Assembly (NCBI GenBank): GCA_958295785.1
Contig: OY282377.1
Coordinates: 1,750,394-1,814,393 of the forward strand
Reading direction: 5' to 3'
DNA length: 64,000 nt
Origin: an uncultured Latescibacterota bacterium
GTDB lineage: Bacteria > Latescibacterota > UBA2968
Shown here: one piece after another, positions 52,749 to 60,392 of the stretch
Numbering within the stretch: position 1 is the first letter of the stretch
Layout of the letters: every line of letters starts with the position of its first letter
The notes under the pieces: generated by a model
Seen by the model: only the letters and a program-made list of their open reading frames with translations
Database searches by the model: none
Told to the model about the DNA's origin: nothing
Made by a program: the position numbers and the translations under genes

Positions 52749-53167
52749 TTCGTTTTTTTGAGACTCGTCTTGACATGCGTGTGTGAGAGATGCTCACAAG
52801 AGCCCAATGCCACGCAGTGATCCGCCAAGAGGCGCAACGTCCATCTGCCATGGCCTGCCGGGGGGGTTGAACAGGCCAAGGCGGTGATTTGGGCCCGTTG
52901 CTTGCCGGTCATCTCCACCGGGCGTCCTGGCCGCGGGGCATCTTTGAGGCCATCCAAGCCGAGGGTGCGGTATTTCTTTGCCCAATTGCTCAGGGTCTGT
53001 CCGGTCATGCCGAGGGTTTGAGCCACTTGGGTGTAGGTTTTGCCTCGGTCAAGTTCAAGCAAGCCCAAGGCGCGTTTGTAGATTCGGGCTTTTTGGTCGC
53101 CTTTGGTGATCAAGGCGGTCAAAGTATCTCGGTCTGTGGGGGTGAGTTGGACGTGTTGTTTGGGCAT
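52745..53167 (-). CDS. IS630-family transposase, DNA-binding part (orfA)
   Basis: 140 residues. Helix-turn-helix region YTQVAQTLGMTGQTLSNWAK, then a WTLRLLADHCVA segment that normally continues into the catalytic domain. The frame ends just past an A7 run; a -1 shift there continues into orfB. CAAGGAGGCGTTCGC precedes the ATG at 53167. Confidence 0.85.
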   Translation of the reverse strand: MPKQHVQLTPTDRDTLTALITKGDQKARIYKRALGLLELDRGKTYTQVAQTLGMTGQTLSNWAKKYRTLGLDGLKDAPRPGRPVEMTGKQRAQITALACSTPPAGHGRWTLRLLADHCVALGSCEHLSHTHVKTSLKKTN

Positions 53168-53329
53168 GCGAACGCCTCCTTGAAACAATTGAAATTCCAA
53201 ATTATTTAATTTACGGAGTATTTAACTATGCAACGTCACTGGCTGAAATCGCTTGATTTCCTTTCAAGTGAGGTATGGAGGTCTTTTTATGACATCCCGT
53301 AGTACGACGCATACAAATGGAGCATTTTT

Positions 53330-53896
53330 GTGGCGTATCTCATCTTAATCAAACACGCGATGCCCCAAATTGACGAGACAAAATCCGCCTCGGACTGGCA
53401 ACTCTCTGAGCGCGGGCGGGCAAGTTGTCGCCATCTCGCCGAGGCGTTGTGTCCGTATAAGCCAGACCTTTTTGTCACGAGCGAAGAACCCAAAGCGCGA
53501 GAAACAGGTCAACTATCCGCCGAACACCTACGGATTCCATGGTCACCTGTTCCCAATCTTCATGAACACGACCGCAAAGGCGTTCCTTTCACGCGCCGGG
53601 AAATCTGGCATGCCGCGCTAAAAACCTTCTTTGCCCGCCCCGACGACCTGATCTTTGGCAATGAAACGGCAAATCAGGCGCGTCTTCGGTTCAGCCGAGC
53701 GGTTGAGACAGTTGTGGAAACGCATCCTCACAAAACCATTGCCATCGCCACACACGGCACGGTCATCTCTTTATTCGTCGCGGAGAAAACTCGGACAAAT
53801 GGCTTCGACCTCTGGCAACGATTGGACTTGCCCTCTTATGTGGTGCTCGACCTGCCGGACTACGGACTGAATACCATTGTAGAACGGGTTGGTTAA
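53330..53896 (+). CDS. Histidine phosphatase superfamily protein
   Basis: 188 residues. The RHG box is replaced by IKHAMP (Lys in place of Arg). A second histidine lies in IAIATHGTV near residue 143, as expected for phosphoglycerate mutase-like phosphatases. The first-box change could reduce activity. A GTG start at 53330 is used; upstream ribosome site is weak. A partial copy of its 3' region is found at 54833-54907. The substrate is unknown. Confidence 0.8.
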   Translation: MAYLILIKHAMPQIDETKSASDWQLSERGRASCRHLAEALCPYKPDLFVTSEEPKARETGQLSAEHLRIPWSPVPNLHEHDRKGVPFTRREIWHAALKTFFARPDDLIFGNETANQARLRFSRAVETVVETHPHKTIAIATHGTVISLFVAEKTRTNGFDLWQRLDLPSYVVLDLPDYGLNTIVERVG

Positions 53897-54021
53897 AGGA
53901 GAAACACCCAGGCGTCCAAAAGGTGGGGTGATCGGATGGGGCTGAAGGTATTACTCTGAAAAAGCGAAAGTCCCTGGAAAATCCCAGGGCCACCCCGCTC
54001 AATAAAGAAAGGAAAAATACT

Positions 54022-54825
54022 ATGCAACTGGTAGAAATAGGGAGAAAGGCCTGGGTTTTTCGAGATCCGACTATTACCTATGAGATCCAGCAAAAACTCG
54101 ATCGAGCATTGGATACCTGGGAAGCGGGTCATGTTGAAAGTGCGAAAAAAATGCTTCGCGCCATCATCGAGGAGTGTCCCAATCACATTGATGCGTGCCA
54201 TCATTTATCGCTTATCTACGAAGAGCAAGGTAGAAAATTGGAGGCTTACGTTTTCTGCCAAACTGCTGTCAGCATTGGGCTACAAGCGATTCCAAAAAAA
54301 TTCAAGTGGGAGCAATCAATAGTCACATGGGGGCTGTTGAATAATCGTCCATTCCTGAGAGCGTACCATAATCTTGGCTTGTGGCATTTCCATAACGATA
54401 GGTACGACGATGCAATTGAGATTTTTGAGAGACTCCTATTTGTTAATCCAGACGACAATCAGAGGGTCAGATATCTGTTGCCGATCTGTTGGTTTGAAAA
54501 AGGCGAATTATCGGCAATTCTCGATCTTTGCCGCCAATATTCGAATGATCTTGCTCCCGCAATTCTCTACTCTCAGGCATTGGCATTTGCACTCCTTGGG
54601 CGAGACGAGGATGCGCGAGCGGTGCTGAAGAATTGTGTCCTTGAACTGCCGTTGGTTGGCAAGGAGCTTTTGAAGAAGATACATCCCAAGCCGAAATTCC
54701 AGATGGACGGTTATATTACTCTTGGAGGCCATGATCAAGCTTATGAATATTGGAGATGTTTTGGCAAATACTGGTCAGATTCGGAATCCGCAATGAAACT
54801 TTTGAGACAGGCAATGAAACGGTGA
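54022..54825 (+). CDS. TPR-repeat protein of unknown function
   Basis: 267 residues. Helical repeats of the tetratricopeptide kind (ALDTWEAGHVESAKKMLRAI, CHHLSLIYEEQGRKLEAYVF, HNLGLWHFHNDRYDDAIEIF). The C-terminal part ends with WRCFGKYWSDSESAMKLLRQ. Unlike its neighbours the codon use is AT-rich and relaxed, which suggests recent transfer. AAAGGAAAAATACT precedes the ATG. It lies between the phosphatase and a remnant of the same phosphatase, so it may have been inserted there. Confidence 0.75.
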   Translation: MQLVEIGRKAWVFRDPTITYEIQQKLDRALDTWEAGHVESAKKMLRAIIEECPNHIDACHHLSLIYEEQGRKLEAYVFCQTAVSIGLQAIPKKFKWEQSIVTWGLLNNRPFLRAYHNLGLWHFHNDRYDDAIEIFERLLFVNPDDNQRVRYLLPICWFEKGELSAILDLCRQYSNDLAPAILYSQALAFALLGRDEDARAVLKNCVLELPLVGKELLKKIHPKPKFQMDGYITLGGHDQAYEYWRCFGKYWSDSESAMKLLRQAMKR

Positions 54826-54832
54826 ATCGCGA

Positions 54833-54907
54833 GGGCGAAACGCATCCTCGCAAAACCATCGCCATCGCCGCCACACACGGCGCGATCATCTCTTTCTTTA
54901 TAGAAAG
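54833..54907 (+). pseudogene. Fragment of a histidine phosphatase
   Basis: ETHPRKTIAIAATHGAIISF matches, with a few changes, residues around ETHPHKTIAIATHGTVISLF of the phosphatase at 53330. It probably came from duplication, with the TPR gene between the copies. Confidence 0.75.
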
Positions 54908-54926
54908 ATGTGAGTCTCCAAAAACG

Positions 54927-54960
54927 AAAACCCGACCACCTGAAGGAGTCGGGTTTTTTT
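54927..54960 (+). terminator. Strong Rho-independent terminator
   Basis: AAAACCCGAC (54927-54936) pairs perfectly with GTCGGGTTTT, followed by three more T. It ends the transcript from the TPR gene and remnant and separates it from the ABC exporter operon. Confidence 0.9.
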
Positions 54961-55038
54961 GCGTGATTTTTCGCATGTCTCTCGCTAAATTTCATATTCG
55001 GCATCTGGGCATCTGCGTGAAATTCGGGAGATGAGTAC

Positions 55039-55824
55039 GTGTTCGCCAAACATCTCAAAACGGTTGTTATGGTTGCCACCCGATCCTTGGACGACAAGGG
55101 GTGGGTCATTGTCGGGGGTTATGGGTTGCGCTTGTTGCGCGTGGTGTTTCTGCTTTCTCTGTGGCGCGTCTTGTTGCCCGAAACCGGTGAAGTCTCGGGC
55201 ATGACGCGCGATGCCGTGCTCACTTATACCCTGATTGCCGAAGTCTTTGCCGGGCAGATTTCCGTGCGCACGGGTCTCGATAACGCGCTTTGGCACGGGG
55301 ATATAGCCAATCGCTTCTTGCGCCCGGTGGGCATCTACGGGCAATTTATCGCAGAGATGTTTGGCACTGGCCTGCCCAATCTGGTCATGTTCTCTTTGCC
55401 CCTCTTTTGCATGGCCCCTCTTTTGGGCGTCGATCCACTTCCGGAAGGTGGGGTCGCCGGCGGTTTGTTTTTGTGCAGCCTGATTTTGGGCATTGCCATT
55501 GGCGCGGCGTTTGACTTCATTTTTGCGAGCCTCATGGTCTTGTTGGAGCAAAACGTTTACGCGCTGATGCAAATTCGAGATGCCATCAGCGTGTTGTTGT
55601 CCGGCGCGATCATTCCCCTCGCGCTGATGCCATGGGGCATTGGGAATGTCCTCGTTTACTTGCCCTTTGCGTCGCTGGCCTCCGCGCCCTTGCGGATTTA
55701 TACGGGCACGGGCGATCCCGCGTTCCTCATCGGCCTTCAGGCCGTTTGGGCCATAGTCCTGTGGCCCGTTGCACACCGGCTTTGGAACGCCAATCGAGAA
55801 CGCTTGGTCTCTCACGGGGGGTAG
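55039..55824 (+). CDS. ABC-2 family transporter permease 1
   Basis: 261 residues with about six hydrophobic helices (for example GYGLRLLRVVFLLSLWRVLL, ILGIAIGAAFDFIFASLMVL, ALMPWGIGNVLVYLPFASLA). Matches the ABC-2 permease class that occurs as two paired permeases plus one ATPase. Start is GTG at 55039, with CGGGAG upstream. It is first in a three-gene operon; spacing to the second permease is 4 bp. The substrate is unknown. Confidence 0.85.
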   Translation: MFAKHLKTVVMVATRSLDDKGWVIVGGYGLRLLRVVFLLSLWRVLLPETGEVSGMTRDAVLTYTLIAEVFAGQISVRTGLDNALWHGDIANRFLRPVGIYGQFIAEMFGTGLPNLVMFSLPLFCMAPLLGVDPLPEGGVAGGLFLCSLILGIAIGAAFDFIFASLMVLLEQNVYALMQIRDAISVLLSGAIIPLALMPWGIGNVLVYLPFASLASAPLRIYTGTGDPAFLIGLQAVWAIVLWPVAHRLWNANRERLVSHGG

Positions 55825-55828
55825 CGCG

Positions 55829-56662
55829 GTGAACACCTTGACCAAACTGATCGCCCGATGGCGCGTGCAGGCGTATTTGGACTTTATGTGGATGACGCGG
55901 GATTTTCGGTTTTTTTTTATCAATATCGTCTCGGACATCATCCTCAATCTCGCGGGCGTCGCGGCGGTGTTTCTCTTGGCCGAACGGTTTCAGGGCATTG
56001 GCCCCTGGTCGCGCGATCAGATTGTCTTCCTGCTCGGTTATGCCGCCCTAGTGCGCGGTCTGTTGGACATGGGATTTAGCTACAATGTCCTCCACATCAG
56101 CCGCCGCATTGGGCGCGGGCAGATGGATCACCTCCTCGTGCAACCTCAGCCTTTGTGGATGGGTCTTTTGGCAGAGGGGTTTATGCCTTTTTCCGGATCG
56201 TGGTCCCTGATCGCCGGCATGGGCATTACGGCTTGGGCCATCCATCAACTCGGCATGGCGTTGACCGCGTCTTGGTGGCTCATTTTTTTCTGCAATCTCG
56301 TGGCCTCCTGCGCGATTGTACTCGCATTTTCTTTCGCGTGGGGCAGTTTGGCATTTTGGGCACCGGTTGCCGCCGAGGAAATCAGCAGCCGTGCGGTCAA
56401 TTTTATGTACCAACTCAAATCTTTTCCACTCGATGGTTTAAGCGCGTTCATGCTCGCCAATATGCTCACCGTCTTGCCCGTGGGGTTTGTCGCGTGGTAT
56501 CCCTGCCGGCAATTGCTCGGCATTGCCCCGTCGCACTTGTGGCACACGCCGCTCGTCGCCATGGTCTTTTCGCTCATCGCGTGGGTCGCGTTCAAAAAAG
56601 GCATGCAACACTATGAACAAACCGGGTCGCAACGCTACCTCGGCTGGGGACATCGCAGTTAA
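55829..56662 (+). CDS. ABC-2 family transporter permease 2
   Basis: 277 residues, six or so membrane spans (IVSDIILNLAGVAAVFLLAE, GITAWAIHQLGMALTASWWL, MLTVLPVGFVAWYPC). GTG start at 55829, with GGGGGG upstream. Its last 50 bp overlap the ATPase coding region, which indicates translational coupling. Together with permease 1 it would form the heterodimeric membrane domain of the exporter. Confidence 0.85.
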   Translation: MNTLTKLIARWRVQAYLDFMWMTRDFRFFFINIVSDIILNLAGVAAVFLLAERFQGIGPWSRDQIVFLLGYAALVRGLLDMGFSYNVLHISRRIGRGQMDHLLVQPQPLWMGLLAEGFMPFSGSWSLIAGMGITAWAIHQLGMALTASWWLIFFCNLVASCAIVLAFSFAWGSLAFWAPVAAEEISSRAVNFMYQLKSFPLDGLSAFMLANMLTVLPVGFVAWYPCRQLLGIAPSHLWHTPLVAMVFSLIAWVAFKKGMQHYEQTGSQRYLGWGHRS

Positions 56663-57644
56663 ACTCAGCGAGGTCGATAAAATTTTTTACCAACGCCAGC
56701 GGTCGGAAAAAATCCAAGACGTTTTCAAAAACCTGTTTCGCCCGAACATCCGAGAAATTCGCGCCTTGCAAAAGGTCGATCTCCGCATTCGCCGCGGCGA
56801 AATCGTGGCTTATGCCGGCCCCAATGGCGCGGGAAAATCCACCACCGTCAAATTGCTTTCCAGCGTTTTGGCGCCCACATCTGGAAGCGTTCAATGCCTG
56901 GGCATGAATCCCATGAAAGACCGCGTGCAGTACGTCAAGCGCATCGGCGTGGTTTTTGGGCAGCGCACCGAATTGTGGTGGGACCAGCCCGTGGCCGCCA
57001 GCTTTGAATGGAAGCGCGTGGTGTGGGAGATTCCCCGCGCCCGCTATGACGCCATGCTCGGCTTTGTCAAAGATCTGCTCGGCATCGGCGAATTTTTCAA
57101 CAGCCTGGCGCGGCAACTCAGCCTGGGGCAAAAAATGCGCGCAGACCTCGCGCTGATGCTCATGCACGAACCGGAAATCCTCTTTTTAGACGAACCCACC
57201 ATTGGCGTCGATGTGCTCGCCAAACGCAACATTCTCGACTTTATCAAAAACCTCAACCGGGAAAAAGGCGTCACGGTTATGATCACCAGTCATGACATGG
57301 ACGAACTCGAGCAACTCGCCGGGCGCATCGTGATGATCGACAAAGGCCGCATCGCCTTTGACGGAGATTTTCGACAACTGCGCCGGCAATTCGGCGACCG
57401 CCGCCACCTCACTATCGAAACCGCCAGTACGTCTCCGCCGCGCATCTCGGGCGTTCAATTCATCGGCAGCAAAGGCAACCGCCACCACTTCACATTCGAC
57501 GCCGCACAAACGCCCATTCCCACCCTGCTCGCTCAGGTGCAAACCCGGATTCACGACATTGAAACCCACCGCATGCCGATTGATGATGTGATTGCAGATA
57601 TGTATGAACACTGGGATGCGAATCGGGAAGGTGTGCGGGAATAG
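56613..57644 (+). CDS. ABC transporter ATP-binding protein (exporter)
   Basis: 343 residues. Walker A GPNGAGKST near 70, a Q-loop region FGQRTELWWDQP, signature LSLGQKMRADLAL near 172, Walker B ILFLDEPTIG near 192, H-loop ITSHDMDE. The C-terminal 80 residues (HLTIETASTSPPRISGVQFI and on) are a domain typical of drug/lipid-exporting ABC-2 ATPases. The ATG at 56613 lies inside the second permease gene. The substrate is unknown. Confidence 0.92.
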   Translation: MNKPGRNATSAGDIAVKLSEVDKIFYQRQRSEKIQDVFKNLFRPNIREIRALQKVDLRIRRGEIVAYAGPNGAGKSTTVKLLSSVLAPTSGSVQCLGMNPMKDRVQYVKRIGVVFGQRTELWWDQPVAASFEWKRVVWEIPRARYDAMLGFVKDLLGIGEFFNSLARQLSLGQKMRADLALMLMHEPEILFLDEPTIGVDVLAKRNILDFIKNLNREKGVTVMITSHDMDELEQLAGRIVMIDKGRIAFDGDFRQLRRQFGDRRHLTIETASTSPPRISGVQFIGSKGNRHHFTFDAAQTPIPTLLAQVQTRIHDIETHRMPIDDVIADMYEHWDANREGVRE

Positions 57645-57663
57645 TGCGGAAATTGTAGCAACG

Positions 57664-57687
57664 ATAGCCGAATAGCCGAATAGCCGA
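57664..57687 (+). repeat. Short tandem repeat, 3 x 8 bp
   Basis: ATAGCCGA three times in a row, followed by another AT. It lies 20 bp after the ABC ATPase stop. Confidence 0.9.
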
Positions 57688-57713
57688 ATCCCATCCAAAG
57701 ACGCACAACGAAC

Positions 57714-57742
57714 CGTAGGGGCGGCGCCCCCGTGCCCGCCCG
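57714..57742 (-). repeat. REP-like palindromic repeat
   Basis: Minus strand GGGCGGGCACGGGGGCGCCG followed by CCCCTACGG. The first of two copies in the 57645-58326 gap, which holds no gene. Confidence 0.85.
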
Positions 57743-57823
57743 AATGGTGGTCAGTGGTCAGTCCCCGTTCAGCCACCCAAGGCGATGCCTGTACTGATTG
57801 CTGACCGCTGATAAAAGGCAATC

Positions 57824-57851
57824 GTAGGGGCGGTGCCCCCGTGCCCGCCCG
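57824..57851 (-). repeat. REP-like palindromic repeat
   Basis: Minus strand GGGCGGGCACGGGGGCACCG followed by CCCCTACG; same sequence as the copies at 32680 and 33224. Confidence 0.88.
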
Positions 57852-57885
57852 AATGGACGGATGGGAGGAACAGACGTTCCGTAGA

Positions 57886-58218
57886 GATCATGCGTTGCTT
57901 GTCTCAAGCGTTTGGTTCTGTCTCCATGTGGGTTGCCTTCGATGCGTTGGCTACGCCTGTGCCTACGGCGTGCGGCGACCGACTTTTTTTTAGCAGCAAA
58001 AAAAGGAAGCAAAAAATGCCGCTCTCAAACGCCGAGAGACTGGCACAGCGCAAATCGCTTTTGTAATGGGACGACATGCGTTGGCCTGCGAAGGAAGTTG
58101 CAAGAGGGAGGTTGGTTGCGAGACGGCCTCGCTGTGCGCGATGGCTTTGTTGCAATGGCTTTTTTGACGTCCTGCGTAACGGCAAGAGGATCATTTGCGG
58201 GTTGCAGATCGCATCAGG
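57886..58218 (-). repeat. Dispersed structured repeat, copy D (inverted)
   Basis: Reverse orientation relative to A, B and C. On the minus strand the T/A hairpin reads CTTCCTTTTTTT, loop GCTGCT, AAAAAAAAGTC, so the last bases are changed. It lacks about 20 bp in the CATCACAAGAAACCATC-type segment. It follows the ABC operon. Confidence 0.88.
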
Positions 58219-58326
58219 AAACAGAAAATCAATTTGGTTTTACTGTGAATTTTTGGTAGGGATTTTGCCGAGGAGAGGTTTTATGGGTGGGCACGCATCT
58301 GTGCTATGCGTGCCCATTTTTGCGGT

Positions 58327-58845
58327 TTACTCGACGGATTTGACGATTTCGATTTTGACTTTGGCAACGCCTTCAGCGACCATGTCCAGCTTTTTGGCCG
58401 CGCCGAGGGAGAGGTCGAGGATGCGACCGCCAACGAATGGCCCGCGGTCATTGACTTTGACGACAACGGATTTGCCATTGCCCAAGTGCGTGACGCGGAT
58501 GATGGTGCCGAGGGGCAACTCGCGGTGGGCAGCGGACAGGCCGTTCATGTCAAAAATCTCGCCGCTGGCCGTTGGGCGACCGTGAAATTTGTTCGCGTAA
58601 TAGGAGCTAAAGCCAATCTGTTCGGCTTGCACGGGCTTGGAGGCTTTGGCTTTGGATTTGGGGGCGGCTGTGTTTGCGATGGGTTTGGCGCGGTAGCGCG
58701 GGTGCGACTTGCAACCCCATGTGCAGGCAATCGCGCACAGGGCGATGCAGAGCAGAAGGAAAATTTTAGGCAGGGGGGTGCATGTTGCCGATGAGATCGG
58801 AGATGCGGTCGATTTGGTGCGTCTTGCAGTAGTTGGCAATGCCAT
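58327..58845 (-). CDS. rlpA: RlpA-like double-psi beta-barrel lipoprotein
   Basis: 172 residues. Signal segment KIFLLLCIALCAIAC followed by TWGC gives a lipobox. The RlpA domain has GFSSYYANKFHGRPTASGEI, FDMNGLSAAHRELPLGT, VVVKVNDRGPF (catalytic Asp) and RILDLSLGAAKKL. RlpA is a septal lytic transglycosylase that cuts naked glycan strands. The ATG at 58845 lies 80 bp inside pyrD but has GGAGGTTCTCA directly before it; no other start fits. The N-terminal 25 residues before the hydrophobic stretch are longer than usual. Confidence 0.85.
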   Translation of the reverse strand: MALPTTARRTKSTASPISSATCTPLPKIFLLLCIALCAIACTWGCKSHPRYRAKPIANTAAPKSKAKASKPVQAEQIGFSSYYANKFHGRPTASGEIFDMNGLSAAHRELPLGTIIRVTHLGNGKSVVVKVNDRGPFVGGRILDLSLGAAKKLDMVAEGVAKVKIEIVKSVE

Positions 58846-59698
58846 TGAGAACCTCCAAAGCGGCGAAAGGGTGTACAAAAGTGGTGGTGCCCACCTGAAT
58901 GGCGGACGCGCCCGCGACGAGAAATTCGATGGCGTCTCGCGCCGTGGCGATGCCGCCCATGCCGATGACCGGGACAGAGACCCGATTGGCAACTTTCCAG
59001 ACCATCGCAAGGGCGACGGGTTTGATCGCGGGGCCGGACAAACCGCCCGTGATATTTCCCAAAATCGGGCGGCGCGCGTCAATGTCAATCGCCATGCCCA
59101 GCAGGGTGTTGATGAGGGCAATGCCATCGGCACCGCCTTCTTCAACCGCAGCGGCAATGGCGGCAATATCGGTTACGTTGGGGGTGAGTTTGACGATGAT
59201 GGGCAATTGCGAGACGGCTTTGACCACGCGCGTGACATTGTGGGCGGCGCGCTCGGAGCAACCAAAGAGCATGCCGCCATCTTTCATGTTGGGCGATGAG
59301 ATATTGAGTTCGAGCGCGGCAATGCCTTCGAGATCGTTGAATCGGGCGGCCATGTCGGCAAATTCTAGATCTGACGTGCCCGCAATGCTGACGATGCACG
59401 CGGTGTTGAGCGCGGTCAGGGGAGGAATTTTTTCAGCTATAAATGCGTCAATGCCCGGATTGGTCAGGCCAATGGCGTTGAGCATGCCAGCGGGCGTTTC
59501 AACCGTGCGCGGCGGCGGATTGCCCGCTCGGGGATGGCGCGTGATGGTTTTGGTGACCAAACCGCCGATTTTGCCCAAATCAAAGAGACACGCATATTCG
59601 GCGCCGTGCCCAAAGGTGCCCGAAGCCATCATGACGGGATTCCTAAGTATAAGCCCTTCGGCGATTTTTGTCGAGAGATCGGGGTGTTCAATCGTCAT
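58766..59698 (-). CDS. pyrD: Dihydroorotate dehydrogenase class 1B, catalytic subunit
   Basis: 310 residues. Oxidises dihydroorotate to orotate in pyrimidine synthesis with FMN and works with PyrK. Motifs: ASGTFGHGAEY, KTITRHPRAGNPPPRTVETP, MLNAIGLTNPG, and C-terminal GMGGIATARDAIEFLVAGAS. The loop ELNISSPNMKDGG has Ser where class 1B enzymes usually have the catalytic Cys (NISCPN). Start ATG 59698 lies 1 bp after the DUF4276 stop, so expression may depend on readthrough of the inserted ATPase pair. Confidence 0.95.
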   Translation of the reverse strand: MTIEHPDLSTKIAEGLILRNPVMMASGTFGHGAEYACLFDLGKIGGLVTKTITRHPRAGNPPPRTVETPAGMLNAIGLTNPGIDAFIAEKIPPLTALNTACIVSIAGTSDLEFADMAARFNDLEGIAALELNISSPNMKDGGMLFGCSERAAHNVTRVVKAVSQLPIIVKLTPNVTDIAAIAAAVEEGGADGIALINTLLGMAIDIDARRPILGNITGGLSGPAIKPVALAMVWKVANRVSVPVIGMGGIATARDAIEFLVAGASAIQVGTTTFVHPFAALEVLNGIANYCKTHQIDRISDLIGNMHPPA

Positions 59699-59699
59699 A

Positions 59700-60392
59700 T
59701 CAGCCTTCTTCTCGCAAAGCCTCCAACTCGCCGAGCCATCTTCCGAAATGTTCGCATTTCAATCGCAAAGTAGGCAATCCGATTTTCGCGGCCACAATGG
59801 GACCTGCGGATGCCTTTGATCCCTCGTATTCTGGTATTTCCTGGATAATTCGTTTTGATGGGGCGGTGTTGTTTCCATCGTTGATGCGTTCTGGTGAATC
59901 AAATTTGGAGGCCATTTCTTCAAGTCTCTGTATTTCAGATCTGCGGTCATAAAACTGCGATTCGAGTTTCTGAGGATCGGACAACAATAACGCCTCAAAT
60001 TCGTGAACTTGAAAATAGGGAATGAACCGCCTCCGCAGATCGGAAATATCATCGCGGAGTGCGTCCTCTAAAATTTTGACACGTCGATAGGGATCGAGGG
60101 GCCGCATAGTATCTCCGTGGCTGGGAAAATCTGCTGGCAAACCGTACAGGTCAAACATAGTTGTAAAACGTGCGTCCGGATTTTGGTCATCTCTTATCCA
60201 AGCATGGATGTCTTTCTTCACCTTCGCATAACTGCTGATACCTCCGCGATGTTTGATGCCGCGTTTACGGCTCGTCATAACACACCGGGCGTCCGCCCAG
60301 ATACACAACTTCGCCAGATGCGGGCGTAGGGTCTGGTTCACAAACGTCTCTTCGGTCTGTCCTTCGACGATGAAATGTAGCCTGATGGACAT
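59700..60392 (-). CDS. DUF4276-family protein, partner of AAA ATPase
   Basis: 230 residues. Starts MSIRLHFIVEGQTEETFVNQ, with the Glu of the VEGxTE motif that marks TOPRIM-like DUF4276 proteins. Other family parts: GGISSYAKVKKDIHAWIRDD, TMFDLYGLPADFP, FQVHEFEALLLSDP. DUF4276 proteins accompany OLD/AAA ATPases and are thought to be nuclease-like effectors. Start ATG 60392 overlaps the ATPase stop as TAATG. It ends 1 bp before pyrD. Confidence 0.9.
   Translation of the reverse strand: MSIRLHFIVEGQTEETFVNQTLRPHLAKLCIWADARCVMTSRKRGIKHRGGISSYAKVKKDIHAWIRDDQNPDARFTTMFDLYGLPADFPSHGDTMRPLDPYRRVKILEDALRDDISDLRRRFIPYFQVHEFEALLLSDPQKLESQFYDRRSEIQRLEEMASKFDSPERINDGNNTAPSKRIIQEIPEYEGSKASAGPIVAAKIGLPTLRLKCEHFGRWLGELEALREEG

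Larger units (their letters stand above)
52029..53218 (-). mobile_element. IS630-family insertion sequence (1190 bp, TA target duplication)
   Basis: Inverted ends CTCTGTAAATTAAGTTATT and CTCCGTAAATTAAATAATT are each flanked by TA, as in IS630/Tc1-mariner elements. Two overlapping transposase frames lie inside. It inserted downstream of the CBASS effector. Confidence 0.88.
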
